A DNA stretch of 64,000 bases from Odoribacter lunatus (lineage in GTDB: Bacteria; Bacteroidota; Bacteroidia; Bacteroidales; Marinifilaceae), in assembly GCF_943193135.1 (NCBI RefSeq), contig NZ_CALPCZ010000004.1:1-64000 (forward strand). Reading direction: 5' to 3'. Shown in pieces: positions 16,991 through 25,781 of this stretch (positions are counted from its first letter, which is position 1; every line of letters starts with the position of its first letter). The notes beneath the pieces are model-generated. The model did not search any database and was not told the origin of the DNA. It was given only the letters and a program-made list of their open reading frames with translations. The position numbers were made by a program, and so were the translations under genes.

Positions 16991-18130
16991 ATGAAAATCG
17001 GATTCGATGCCAAACGACTATACAACAACTTCACCGGATTAGGAAATTATAGCCGGACGCTAGTCAGTAACTTACATCAGTATTTCCCAAAGAATCAATA
17101 TTATCTCTATACACCAAAAATCAAAAAAGATTTAACCACCGAGCCTTTCCTGAACAATCCGGACTATCATACCCGCTGTCATAACGGTTTATTCAAAAGT
17201 GCATGGCGTTCATCTTTTATCAAAAAAGACTTGAAAAAGGATAAGATAGACATCTACCACGGTTTAAGCCATGAACTTCCATTTCATATCGACCAGACAG
17301 GAATCCGCTCCATTGTCACCATACACGATATTATTTTCCGGACTTTTCCGGACATGTACACCGCTATCGACCGGAGCATTTACAACTATAAATTCAGATA
17401 TGCCTGCCAGCATGCAGACAAAATCATTGCCATCAGTGAATGCACCAAACGAGACATCATAAAATATTTTGGCACACCACCCGAAAAGATTCAAGTAATC
17501 TACCAGGCGATACAACCTACCTTTCAGGTACTACAAACTCCAGAAGCCGTAGAAAAAACAATACAAAAATTTCATCTACCCGAGGAGTATCTGCTTTATG
17601 TGGGGGCGATCAATTCCCGGAAAAATCTGCTTCATATAGTTAAAGCACTGCCCTTACTACCCCGCCAGATGCAAATTCCGCTGGTGATAGTCGGCAATGG
17701 ACATCAATACAAAGAGGAAGTATTAAAATATGCCACCAAAGCGAATTTGTCCAAACAATTAATTCTCATCCACAATCTTCATGACACCAAGGAATTACAG
17801 GCTTTTTACCAAAAGGCAAAAATTTTTATCTATCCCTCTTATTACGAAGGATTCGGTTTGCCTGTCACAGAAGCTTTGCTGAGCAAGGTTCCGGTCATCA
17901 CCTCAAACAGGTCGTCTTTACCTGAAGCCGGCGGTCCAGCTTCCTGCTACATTGACCCAGATAGCCCGGAGGAAATTGCACATGCCATTGAAACGATTCT
18001 TTCCGACGAAAACAGGCAAAGAGAAATGATTGAACAAGGTTACCTTTTTGCCAAACAACAATTCGAAGCAAAGAGCCTGACCCAACAAATACATCAACTT
18101 TATCAAGAAATTTACCGACGATATGAGTAA
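16991..18130 (+). CDS. GT4-family glycosyltransferase
   Basis: A 379-residue GT-B transferase with the Glycos_transf_1 domain in the C-half: LLYVGAINSRKNLLHIVKAL, VIVGNG, and the donor-site motif YPSYYEGFGLPVTEAL with its two glutamates, followed by SLPEAGGPASCYIDP. The N-half starts MKIGFDAKRLYNNFTGLGNYSR, typical of GT4 enzymes of this kind. The donor is probably a nucleotide hexose; the identity is not readable. It is 9 bp after licD and its end overlaps the kinase gene by 8 bp, so it belongs to the same surface-glycan unit. Confidence 0.9.
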   Translation: MKIGFDAKRLYNNFTGLGNYSRTLVSNLHQYFPKNQYYLYTPKIKKDLTTEPFLNNPDYHTRCHNGLFKSAWRSSFIKKDLKKDKIDIYHGLSHELPFHIDQTGIRSIVTIHDIIFRTFPDMYTAIDRSIYNYKFRYACQHADKIIAISECTKRDIIKYFGTPPEKIQVIYQAIQPTFQVLQTPEAVEKTIQKFHLPEEYLLYVGAINSRKNLLHIVKALPLLPRQMQIPLVIVGNGHQYKEEVLKYATKANLSKQLILIHNLHDTKELQAFYQKAKIFIYPSYYEGFGLPVTEALLSKVPVITSNRSSLPEAGGPASCYIDPDSPEEIAHAIETILSDENRQREMIEQGYLFAKQQFEAKSLTQQIHQLYQEIYRRYE

Positions 18131-18875
18131 AAAGATTGTCCTACATACCCAATACTCCTATTTACAAACTTTCATTTCCCGTCTGCCAGAAATTTTCCTG
18201 TTTGAAGGAGAATACATCCATGATGGCAGAAATAAAATCAAGGTGTTTGAAGTCGAAGGCTTAAAAATCAATGTCAAACGCTACCGCATCCCGCTCTTGA
18301 TAAACAGATTCGCTTATTTATATCTGCGACAAACCAAGGCGGAAAGGGCTTATGAATATGCCCTGCAACTTCAGGTAAAAGGAATCAACACCCCCACACC
18401 CATTGCCTATATCATTGAAAAAAACAAAGGACTCTTGGCGTACAGTTATTTCATCAGCCTGCACGTCCCTTACCCCCGTAGATTCTATGAGTTCGGAAAC
18501 AGTCCTCTAACAGAAGCCAACAAAATAATATTCCAAGAGTTTGGTAAATATACGGCACAACTTCACGAAAAAGGCATCTATCATCAGGATTATTCTCCCG
18601 GTAACATTTTATTCGACTTAAAAAACGACAAACCCGAATTTTGCATAATAGATATTAACCGGATGCATTTTGGTCCGGTATCTTTGAAAAAAGGATGTGC
18701 CAATTTCACCCGCCTCTGGGGACCACCTGAAATGTTCCGCATCATTGCCCAAGCGTATGCCCAAACACGAGGAATGGATATAAACACTGTATGTACAGAA
18801 ATATTAACTGCCCGCCAGCATTACTGGAAAAAAGCCATCCGTAAACGTCCGGCAGAATTTCCTTTAGAATTCTAA
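18123..18875 (+). CDS. Lipopolysaccharide core kinase-like protein (KdkA/InaA type)
   Basis: A 250-residue protein-kinase-fold enzyme. The catalytic loop reads HEKGIYHQDYSPGNILFD, with the base Asp and the Asn that binds metal, and the second metal site is in CIIDINRMHF, which replaces the usual DFG. The N-lobe contains an invariant-lysine-type strand in LKINVKRYRIP. This layout is that of Kdo kinase KdkA and the WaaP/InaA group, which phosphorylate sugars of the lipopolysaccharide core. In this locus it likely phosphorylates Kdo or heptose, which suggests the glycan genes serve lipopolysaccharide and not only a capsule. It is the last gene of the unit and faces folA. Confidence 0.82.
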   Translation: MSKKIVLHTQYSYLQTFISRLPEIFLFEGEYIHDGRNKIKVFEVEGLKINVKRYRIPLLINRFAYLYLRQTKAERAYEYALQLQVKGINTPTPIAYIIEKNKGLLAYSYFISLHVPYPRRFYEFGNSPLTEANKIIFQEFGKYTAQLHEKGIYHQDYSPGNILFDLKNDKPEFCIIDINRMHFGPVSLKKGCANFTRLWGPPEMFRIIAQAYAQTRGMDINTVCTEILTARQHYWKKAIRKRPAEFPLEF

Positions 18876-18967
18876 CCGATAAAGATTTGTCAATACACTG
18901 ATAAAACGCTGCAATACACAGAAATTATAAAATGCAAATATCGAAAGATCAAACTGCATGAATAACT

Positions 18968-19456
18968 TTAAATTCGCCGATATTTCAAAAATGAATAATC
19001 AAACTCATTCTTCTCGTCCGCTTTAAAATCCTCTCTACTCTCCAATTCCCATTCTTCCTCGTTCACCGCAGGAATACAAGTATCTCCCTCTACCTCTACA
19101 TATACACGGGTCAGATAAAGATAATCCGCATAAGGCCATAATTCATTATAAATTTTTCCCCCACCAATAACAAATACCTCTTCTTCTTTTGCTGCCACCA
19201 AAGCCAATGCATCCGAAACAGATGCAAGCACCTCACCTCCTTCCACCACAAAATCAGGATTCCGAGAAATGACGACGTTGCGTCGATTCGGCAATACCTT
19301 ACCTATCGATTCAAATGTTTTGCGTCCCATAACTACCGTATGCCCCGTCGTCAAGGCCTTAAAATGCTTCAAATCAGCCGACAAATGCCAAATTAAAGCA
19401 TTATCCCGTCCTATAACATTATTCTCTGATGCCGCAACTATAATCGATAACTGCAT
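18968..19456 (-). CDS. folA: Dihydrofolate reductase
   Basis: A 162-residue reductase that makes tetrahydrofolate from dihydrofolate with NADPH. The start IIVAASENNVIGRDNALIWHL holds the conserved Trp and substrate-side residues, VVMGRKTFESIG binds the cofactor, and VFVIGGGKIYNELW is the glycine-rich NADPH loop. Length is standard. A promoter box lies at 19488-19495 on the same strand. thyA, its usual metabolic partner, is about 1.1 kb upstream on the same strand, with a glycosyltransferase gene on the other strand between them. Confidence 0.97.
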   Translation of the reverse strand: MQLSIIVAASENNVIGRDNALIWHLSADLKHFKALTTGHTVVMGRKTFESIGKVLPNRRNVVISRNPDFVVEGGEVLASVSDALALVAAKEEEVFVIGGGKIYNELWPYADYLYLTRVYVEVEGDTCIPAVNEEEWELESREDFKADEKNEFDYSFLKYRRI

Positions 19457-19487
19457 ATCTTCCCATTTAAAACCGACTAATTTTCAA

Positions 19488-19495
19488 CAAAAATA
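19488..19495 (-). promoter_or_regulatory. Promoter -7 box for folA
   Basis: TATTTTTG on the minus strand fits TAnnTTTG, 31 bp before the folA ATG at 19456. Confidence 0.6.
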
Positions 19496-19532
19496 GGATA
19501 TAAATTCAGAAAAAAATCAAGAATTATCTTTT

Positions 19533-19565
19533 TTTGCTCTTTCTAACTGATTTATAGTATATTTG
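19533..19565 (+). promoter_or_regulatory. Promoter for GT90 gene
   Basis: TTTG (19533-19536), 21-bp spacer, TATATTTG (19558-19565): a full Bacteroidota-type promoter, with the ATG at 19588. Confidence 0.7.
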
Positions 19566-19587
19566 TCAGCATATTAAAAGAAATTTA

Positions 19588-20580
19588 ATGAACACACTAC
19601 TTTATAAACTTCAAAGCGGTAAAAACAGTAAACTTACATATTACTTACATTGGTTTCCTGTCTATCATTTACTACCTAAATTTCTATATCAAATCCGTTT
19701 AAAATCCATTTTACAAAAAGCAGCCAAACGAAAAGACTATAATTACATCAAAGAAAGAGTCAATTACTATAATAAGCTGAACACATTAATCCATTTACCA
19801 CAAACAGTTCCTTCCTTACACGAACACACATATAAAAAAGTCGCTCCCAAAAACGGGACCGTATACTTTTTTGACAGTTACGAATTTGCCCGTTGGTTTC
19901 CACAGTATTTCAAGTGGAGCTATCGTTTTGGCGACATTACTTACATTCCAGAAATCCCTGCTATCGTAAAAAGTCGTCCCATTGCAGGAGATAATGCCAA
20001 TTCCGTTATTATGAAACTCAATAAAATCCGGCATTTCATTTTTGTGAATGATCATATTCCTTTTGAAGCCAAGGAGAATAAAGTCCTCTTCCGAGGGAAA
20101 TCAAACAAGAAAGAAAAAAGAATCCGTTTCATGGAAATGTATTTCCAACATCCTTTATGCGATTTAGGCGACATCGGCAAATACAATGACGGACTTCCAA
20201 GTATATGGAAAAAGCCTAAAATGACTATTAAAGAGCACCTACAATACAAATTCATCATGGCTCTTGAGGGCAACGATGTTTCCAGCAACCTAAAATGGAT
20301 TATGTCTTCCAACTCCATTGCTGTCATGCCCGAACCAGAATTTGAAACATGGTTTATGGAAGGTACCCTCATTCCAGACTATCACTATATCCGTATTAAA
20401 GCAGACTATTCTGATCTGGAAGAACGAATAAACTATTATATTACACACCCTGAAGAAGCGCAAGAAATTATCAATCACGCCCACGAATATATCGAACAGT
20501 TTAAAAACAAAAAAAGAGAGAAACTCATTTCTCTCCTTGTATTACAAAAGTATTTCTTACAAACCGGTCAAATCAATTAA
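19588..20580 (+). CDS. GT90-like glycosyltransferase (CAP10/lipopolysaccharide type)
   Basis: A 330-residue cytoplasmic protein with the C-terminal hallmarks of glycosyltransferase family 90: [13 protein letters not shown], the [13 protein letters not shown] region, [30 protein letters not shown], and [31 protein letters not shown]. Related bacterial enzymes add sugars (often xylose) to lipopolysaccharide. The donor here is unknown. It has its own promoter and lies between folA and thyA, which are on the other strand; its stop overlaps the end of thyA by 4 bp. It may act with the lipopolysaccharide-type locus just to the left. Confidence 0.83.
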   Translation: MNTLLYKLQSGKNSKLTYYLHWFPVYHLLPKFLYQIRLKSILQKAAKRKDYNYIKERVNYYNKLNTLIHLPQTVPSLHEHTYKKVAPKNGTVYFFDSYEFARWFPQYFKWSYRFGDITYIPEIPAIVKSRPIAGDNANSVIMKLNKIRHFIFVNDHIPFEAKENKVLFRGKSNKKEKRIRFMEMYFQHPLCDLGDIGKYNDGLPSIWKKPKMTIKEHLQYKFIMALEGNDVSSNLKWIMSSNSIAVMPEPEFETWFMEGTLIPDYHYIRIKADYSDLEERINYYITHPEEAQEIINHAHEYIEQFKNKKREKLISLLVLQKYFLQTGQIN

Positions 20581-21371
20581 ACCGAGATAGCCCCCTTGAT
20601 ATGAGGGTGAGGGTCGTAACCGGTTAAGACGAAATCTTCGTATTTAAAACCAAAAATGTCCTTTACCTCCGGATTCACCTCCATATGAGGCAAAGCCCGC
20701 GGTTCACGGCTCAACTGCAACTCCGCCTGTTCGATGTGATTCAGGTAAATGTGCGCATCCCCCAGCGTATGTACAAACTCACCGGGCTGCAATCCGCATA
20801 CCTGCGCCACCATCATGGTCAGTAAGGCATAGGAAGCGATGTTGAAAGGAACTCCCAGGAAAGTATCCGCACTGCGCTGGTATAACTGGCACGACAATTT
20901 CCCGTCCACGACGTAAAACTGAAACAACGCATGACAGGGAGCCAGCGCCATATTCTCAATATCGCCGGCATTCCACGCACTGACAATCAGCCGCCGGGAA
21001 TCCGGAGTAGTCTTTATATCATGTATCACCTGGGAAATCTGATCCAGATGCGTACCGTCCGGACGCGGCCAGGAACGCCACTGATACCCGTATATATGTC
21101 CCAGTTCCCCGTGTTCATCCGCCCAATCGTTCCAAATTTTCACTCCATGCTCCTGCAAATAAGCGACATTGGTATCGCCTTGCAAAAACCACAGCAATTC
21201 GTAAATGATCGATTTCAGATGAAGCTTCTTCGTCGTAAGCAGGGGAAATCCCTTCTGCAAATCAAAACGCATCTGGTGACCGAACACGCTGATAGTCCCG
21301 GTGCCCGTCCGATCCGTTTTCCGGTGTCCCTCTTTCAATATCCGGTCCAATAAATCTAAATATTGCCTCAT
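20577..21371 (-). CDS. thyA: Thymidylate synthase
   Basis: ThyA methylates dUMP to dTMP using methylene-tetrahydrofolate, producing the dihydrofolate that FolA recycles. The protein has 264 residues, the same as the E. coli enzyme. The catalytic cysteine lies in [12 protein letters not shown] near residue 146. [18 protein letters not shown] near the start, [20 protein letters not shown] in the middle and [10 protein letters not shown] are all conserved. A promoter box lies at 21410-21417. folA is downstream on the same strand. Confidence 0.98.
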   Translation of the reverse strand: MRQYLDLLDRILKEGHRKTDRTGTGTISVFGHQMRFDLQKGFPLLTTKKLHLKSIIYELLWFLQGDTNVAYLQEHGVKIWNDWADEHGELGHIYGYQWRSWPRPDGTHLDQISQVIHDIKTTPDSRRLIVSAWNAGDIENMALAPCHALFQFYVVDGKLSCQLYQRSADTFLGVPFNIASYALLTMMVAQVCGLQPGEFVHTLGDAHIYLNHIEQAELQLSREPRALPHMEVNPEVKDIFGFKYEDFVLTGYDPHPHIKGAISV

Positions 21372-21409
21372 GATAACAGAAAATTAATACCGGAAAACCG
21401 GTTTGTCTG

Positions 21410-21417
21410 CAAAGATA
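21410..21417 (-). promoter_or_regulatory. Promoter -7 box for thyA
   Basis: TATCTTTG on the minus strand, 38 bp before the thyA ATG and directly after the upstream methyltransferase stop. Confidence 0.55.
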
Positions 21418-22047
21418 TTATTTTTTTCGTATCAGCATAAGCCCGTGACGGACGGGCAGCAAAATATTTTCCACCCGGGAGTCGGACTGAATGAAATCGT
21501 TGAATTCGAGTATTCCCCGCGTCTGGGCATCCCGGCTTTGGGTATCCACCACTTTCCCGTCCCACAACACGTCATCCGCCACAATCATGCCGCCGGGCCG
21601 CACCCGGTCGAAAACCAACCGGTAATAATCCAGGTACTGCCGCTTGTCCGCATCGATAAATACCAGATCGAAGACCTCATCCAAGCGGGGAATCACCTCG
21701 CAGGCATCTCCTACATGAAAGCAAATCCTTTCCTCCACCCCGCTCCGGTGTACAAAATCCCTGACAATATCTTCCAGTTCATCATTTATGTCTATCGTAT
21801 GGACCATTCCCCCGGCAGGTATCCCCATCGCCATGGAAATCGCCGCATAACCCGTATAGGTACCGATTTCCAACACCCGCCGCGCCTGTATCATCTCACA
21901 CAACATTTTCAGGAACTGCCCCTGCAAATTCCCCGACAGCATTCGGGGACGCATCACATTCAGATGAGTAGCCCTGTCCAGTTCCGCCAGAATCGCCGGC
22001 TCTTTCTCGCTATGCTCCGTGATATACGCCTCAAGCTCCAGATCCAT
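21418..22047 (-). CDS. Class I SAM-dependent O-methyltransferase (family 3)
   Basis: A 209-residue O-methyltransferase of the catechol/caffeoyl-CoA type. The SAM-binding core is VLEIGTYTGYAAISMAMGIP, followed by VHTIDINDE with the acidic ribose ligand, and VFDLVFIDADKRQYLDYY, where the Asp residues bind metal. ADDVLWDGKV and FNDFIQSD complete the family pattern. The substrate in bacteria is usually unknown. It begins 23 bp after the M16 peptidase gene, so the two may be cotranscribed. Confidence 0.9.
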   Translation of the reverse strand: MDLELEAYITEHSEKEPAILAELDRATHLNVMRPRMLSGNLQGQFLKMLCEMIQARRVLEIGTYTGYAAISMAMGIPAGGMVHTIDINDELEDIVRDFVHRSGVEERICFHVGDACEVIPRLDEVFDLVFIDADKRQYLDYYRLVFDRVRPGGMIVADDVLWDGKVVDTQSRDAQTRGILEFNDFIQSDSRVENILLPVRHGLMLIRKK

Positions 22048-22069
22048 ATCCGCCTTTATTATTAACCTG

Positions 22070-23287
22070 CTATTTATAAATCAGCACCGACTGTTTGTCT
22101 GTGTCAAAAATCTCGGCAGCAATCCGCTGCAAAGCCGACGCATCGATTTCCCCCACTTTCTGACAAAGATTTTCAATGCTGTCCACTTTATCGTATATCA
22201 GAAAGCTTTTTCCTATCGACAGCATCGTATTCTCATGATTATCGGCAGACAAGGTCAGCTGGCCGATAACCTGCGTCTTGGCCTTCCGCAGTTGCACCTC
22301 TCCCATAGGTTCCTGATACAACCCCTCCATTTCCCGACGGCACAATTTCAGACACTTTTCCAGATCGACGGCATCGCAACCGAAATAGACCGTAAACAGC
22401 CCCGTATCGGAATAAGGCGTATAAGCCGCCTCTATATTATACGCCAGACCATATTTCTCGCGTATATTAAGATTCAATCGGGAATTCATACCATTTCCGC
22501 CCAATACATCGACCAACAGGGAAAGCGGCAGGCGTCTCTCATCCCTGTAATCGTAAGCAACATTGCCTATTATGCAATGGTACTGATGCGTCCCCTTGGA
22601 TATTTCCCTTTTCTGAGGGATATATAAAGCGGGCTTTTTGCGTTCCACCTGGGAAGTGTCACCCGGAATCCCTCCAAAATACTTCTCGACGATACGCACC
22701 AGTTTCTCAAAACGTATATTCCCTACGGAACTGATGACCATCCGCTGGGGCTTATAATTGCGGTTCACGAATGCCAGTATCTGCTTTCGGTCGAAATGCC
22801 TCACTGCCTCCTCTGTACCCAGTATGTTTCTGCCGATAGGTTCGTCCTTGTAAACCAGCTCTTCGAAATCGTCAAAAATCAATTCGCCGGGACTGTCTTT
22901 ATAGGAATTGATTTCATCAATCACTACCTCCTTTTCCTTCTCTATCTCTTTCTCCGGAAAAACCGAATTGAATACAATGTCCGCGAACAATTCCAGAGCC
23001 CGTTCATAATCCCGGGGCAAGAACGAGGCATAAAGACACGTATCCTCTTTCGTCGTATAGGCATTCAGTTCTCCTCCCACATCTTCCAGGCGGCTCAGAA
23101 TATGATAGGCCTTCCGTTTTCCGGTTCCCTTGAAAATCACATGCTCGATAAAATGGGCGATGCCCGTCTCCTCCGGCTGTTCATCCCGGCTCCCGGCATT
23201 TATAATCAGCCCGCAATACGCCCCTTTCGTCGGCGCATCCTCATGAATTACCTTTAAACCGTTCTTTAAAATATAGGTCTGATACAT
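22070..23287 (-). CDS. M16 family zinc peptidase
   Basis: A 405-residue processing-peptidase-like protein. The inverted zinc motif HFIEH is at residues 45-49, with the third ligand expected in the downstream EKEVVIDEIN helix. The second, non-catalytic half with RLNLNIREKYGLAYNIEA is present, as is usual for one-chain bacterial members. No signal peptide is seen. I start at ATG 23287; a TTG at 23308 lies inside the promoter box at 23306-23313 and is unlikely to be translated. Physiological substrates are unknown. Confidence 0.92.
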   Translation of the reverse strand: MYQTYILKNGLKVIHEDAPTKGAYCGLIINAGSRDEQPEETGIAHFIEHVIFKGTGKRKAYHILSRLEDVGGELNAYTTKEDTCLYASFLPRDYERALELFADIVFNSVFPEKEIEKEKEVVIDEINSYKDSPGELIFDDFEELVYKDEPIGRNILGTEEAVRHFDRKQILAFVNRNYKPQRMVISSVGNIRFEKLVRIVEKYFGGIPGDTSQVERKKPALYIPQKREISKGTHQYHCIIGNVAYDYRDERRLPLSLLVDVLGGNGMNSRLNLNIREKYGLAYNIEAAYTPYSDTGLFTVYFGCDAVDLEKCLKLCRREMEGLYQEPMGEVQLRKAKTQVIGQLTLSADNHENTMLSIGKSFLIYDKVDSIENLCQKVGEIDASALQRIAAEIFDTDKQSVLIYK

Positions 23288-23305
23288 ATCGGTTCGTTCT
23301 GACCG

Positions 23306-23313
23306 CAAAAATA
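23306..23313 (-). promoter_or_regulatory. Promoter -7 box for the M16 peptidase gene
   Basis: TATTTTTG on the minus strand, 18 bp before ATG 23287. It decides against the upstream TTG start. Confidence 0.6.
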
Positions 23314-23345
23314 AAACTTATACGTAACAATTCACTACAAAAAAC

Positions 23346-23376
23346 AAAAAGAGAAGCCGGGAGAAAATCTCCCGGC
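23346..23376 (-). terminator. Terminator of trigger factor gene
   Basis: On the minus strand GCCGGGAGA and TCTCCCGGC (23356-23364, 23368-23376) form a 9-bp stem with a 3-nt loop, followed by CTCTTTTTGTTTT. Confidence 0.85.
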
Positions 23377-23401
23377 CTGCTCGATGTTAATGAAAAAGAA
23401 A

Positions 23402-24754
23402 CTATTTTTGGAATAATTTCTCAAAATCCGCCATGGAGATTGCTTCCTCTTCCAGGTTCACATTCTCCTTGATCGCCGCAAAGACTTTATTGTCCACGGC
23501 GCGTTCGTACAAATGCTGGCGCTGTTTTTCATCTTCCAGCAATTTTACGGCAAACCCGTCCAACTGCTCGTCTGTCAGTCCGTACAAACCGTACTGCTGA
23601 AGCTGGGCGGCGGCCACCTCGCGAGCCACCACTTTCATGTCCTCCTGTTCCACTTTCAGACCGTACTCGCGGATAAAGGCCGTTTTCACAACCTGCCACT
23701 TGAATTCATCCCGGTAACCTTCGAAATCTTTTTCGATTTCCTCCGCCTTCATTCCTTTGTTTACAGCCAGAATCCATCTTTTCAGGAAAGCTTCGGGCAA
23801 TACTACATCTTTATTCTTTTTCAACAATTTCTCCCGGGCATCGATTGTAAAACGATATTCGGAGTGACCTTTCAACTGTTTTTCAATATCTTCTTTCACT
23901 TTGGCGCGGAACTCCTCCACTGTCTTCACCGTGTCCTTGCCGTATACTTTATCAAACAAATCCTGGTTTACTTCTGCATCGACATAACGCTTGATTTCAT
24001 TGATGATGAAACAAAATTCCGGATTGACATTTTCTGCCACTTCTTTAGTCACACCCAGCATATTGGAAAAATCCGTCTTGTTCGGGAATGCCTTCACCGC
24101 ATTGAACTTCACTTCCTGCCCTTTCTTGGCACCCTTGAAGGCGGCTGCAGCTTCCTCGTCTTTCACATACATCAGAGAGAAAGAAGCATCCTCATTGCGG
24201 ACACCGTTTTCCTTGGCTTTTCCGTCGGCACCCAGCTCAATGATCTCCCCTTTCAAATACTCCGTGCCTTCCACCTCTTCCACCGGCACCATTTCTCCGC
24301 TGTTTTTGCACATCCCCTCAACCTGCTTATCAATCATCTCACCATCAACCTTAATCACATAATAAGGCACTTTCTCACGTTTGCTTAACTTCACATTTAC
24401 CTCTGGAGACAGAGCAATGTCATAGGCGAATTCAAAGTTGTCATCCTCCAAATTCACTTCCTTCTGTTCTGTTTCACTCGGAAGCGGTTCTCCCAGCAAA
24501 TGCAAATCATTTTCCTTGATATAATTACTCAAGGCCTCTCCCAATACGGTATTTATCTCTTCTACCAATACCGCTCTCCCATACATTTTCTTAACAATGC
24601 CCATTGGGGTTTTTCCCTTACGGAAACCGTCAACCACCACTTTTCTTTGATAATCTTTCAATACATTATCAACACGCGAAGAATAATCTTCCTTGTTCAA
24701 CTGAATCTTGATGACGGCATTCAAATCATCGCTTGAGGTCCTCGTTATATTCAT
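23402..24754 (-). CDS. tig: Trigger factor
   Basis: A 450-residue ribosome-associated chaperone. The N-terminal ribosome-binding domain has the typical VDGFRKGKTPMGIVKKMYG signature (family GFRxGKxP). A middle PPIase-like domain covers roughly residues 150-245 (YLKGEIIELGADGKA), and a long helical C-domain follows. The PPIase part is diverged, as is common in Bacteroidota. It binds nascent chains at the ribosome exit tunnel. It is followed by a strong terminator and preceded by tRNA-Leu on the same strand. Confidence 0.95.
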   Translation of the reverse strand: MNITRTSSDDLNAVIKIQLNKEDYSSRVDNVLKDYQRKVVVDGFRKGKTPMGIVKKMYGRAVLVEEINTVLGEALSNYIKENDLHLLGEPLPSETEQKEVNLEDDNFEFAYDIALSPEVNVKLSKREKVPYYVIKVDGEMIDKQVEGMCKNSGEMVPVEEVEGTEYLKGEIIELGADGKAKENGVRNEDASFSLMYVKDEEAAAAFKGAKKGQEVKFNAVKAFPNKTDFSNMLGVTKEVAENVNPEFCFIINEIKRYVDAEVNQDLFDKVYGKDTVKTVEEFRAKVKEDIEKQLKGHSEYRFTIDAREKLLKKNKDVVLPEAFLKRWILAVNKGMKAEEIEKDFEGYRDEFKWQVVKTAFIREYGLKVEQEDMKVVAREVAAAQLQQYGLYGLTDEQLDGFAVKLLEDEKQRQHLYERAVDNKVFAAIKENVNLEEEAISMADFEKLFQK

Positions 24755-24783
24755 GCTCTAAATTTTAAATGAATCAAACCTGA

Positions 24784-24810
24784 AAAAAGCCACCTTTTAG
24801 GCGGCTTTTT
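24784..24810 (-). terminator. Terminator after tRNA-Leu
   Basis: On the minus strand AAAAAGCCGCC and GGTGGCTTTTTT form a stem with a TAAAA loop, ending in a T-run just after the tRNA 3' end and before tig. Confidence 0.8.
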
Positions 24811-24816
24811 AATCCG

Positions 24817-24898
24817 TACGGGCGAAGGGACTCGAACCCCCACGTCTTGCGACACTAGATCCTAAGTCTAGTGCGTCTACCAATTTCGCCACGCCCGC
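24817..24898 (-). tRNA. tRNA-Leu (anticodon UAG)
   Basis: On the minus strand the 7-bp acceptor stem GCGGGCG pairs with CGCCCGT, followed by discriminator A; CCA is not encoded. The D-arm has TGGCGAAATTGGTAGACGC, and the anticodon stem CTAGA/TCTAG encloses the loop CTTAGGA, giving anticodon TAG. A long variable arm (GTGTCGCAAGACGTG region) and the GGTTCGAGTCC T-arm mark it as class II, leucine. Length is 82 nt. Confidence 0.96.
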
Positions 24899-24982
24899 CT
24901 ACCGTTTTTTTAGGCTCTGCAAAAGTATATTAAAATTTTAAACTTCCAAAACTCCTTTAAGAAAATTCCCCCTCTCCCAATG

Positions 24983-25720
24983 TCACTCCTCCTTCTTCTT
25001 GCGCAACTCAAAATTCTTCCCTAAATAAACCCTCCTCACTTCCGGATCAGCAGCCAAATCCTCCGCTGTTCCCGCCTGAAGAATTCTTCCGTCATAAAGC
25101 AAATAAGCCCTGTCCGTTATTGACAACGTCTCCTGAACATTATGGTCAGTAATCAATATTCCTATATTCTTATCCTTCAATTTTCTGACAATTCCCTGAA
25201 TATCTTCTACTGCAATCGGATCCACACCGGCAAACGGTTCGTCCAACAGAATAAAACGAGGCCGTATGGACAACGCTCTGGCTATTTCCGTACGACGCCG
25301 CTCCCCTCCCGACAATTGTATCCCCAAACTCTTACGAATATGCTGCAATCCAAATTCGTCGAGCATCTCCTCCAGGCGCATCTTCTGTTCCTGCTTCGAC
25401 ATCTTCGTCATTTCCAGCACAGCCTTGATATTATCTTCCACACTCAGCCGCCTGAATACGGAAGCCTCCTGCGCCAGATACCCCACGCCCAGCTGCGCAC
25501 GGCGATATACCGGTTCTTTCGTAATCTCCGTATCGTCCAGAAATATCCGTCCCCCGTTAGGCGTAATCAGGCCTACAATCATGTAAAAAGAAGTCGTCTT
25601 GCCTGCCCCGTTGGGACCCAGCAACCCCACAATCTCTCCCTGCTGCACCTCCACGGAAACACCTTTTACGACCGTTCTGCTCTTGTATTTCTTTACTAAA
25701 TCTTCTGCTCTCAGTATCAT
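24983..25720 (-). CDS. lptB: Lipopolysaccharide export ABC transporter ATPase
   Basis: LptB powers extraction of lipopolysaccharide from the inner membrane with LptF and LptG. The 245-residue protein has Walker [10 protein letters not shown] at 35-43, the Q-loop in [17 protein letters not shown], the signature QLSGGERRR, Walker [14 protein letters not shown] and the switch His in LITDHNVQ. The [13 protein letters not shown] and [11 protein letters not shown] segments are characteristic of LptB as opposed to other ABC ATPases. kdsD lies upstream on the same strand, another lipopolysaccharide gene, with a DUF5686 gene between. Confidence 0.96.
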   Translation of the reverse strand: MILRAEDLVKKYKSRTVVKGVSVEVQQGEIVGLLGPNGAGKTTSFYMIVGLITPNGGRIFLDDTEITKEPVYRRAQLGVGYLAQEASVFRRLSVEDNIKAVLEMTKMSKQEQKMRLEEMLDEFGLQHIRKSLGIQLSGGERRRTEIARALSIRPRFILLDEPFAGVDPIAVEDIQGIVRKLKDKNIGILITDHNVQETLSITDRAYLLYDGRILQAGTAEDLAADPEVRRVYLGKNFELRKKKEE

Positions 25721-25781
25721 AACACGTCAAAAGTCAGTGCCTATATTTTACAAAAATACATAAAAACGCGAAAAGGAAAAA

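Noticed and set aside
23288-23308. TTG start for the M16 peptidase
   Set aside because: It lies in the TATTTTTG promoter box, so it would not be in the transcript.
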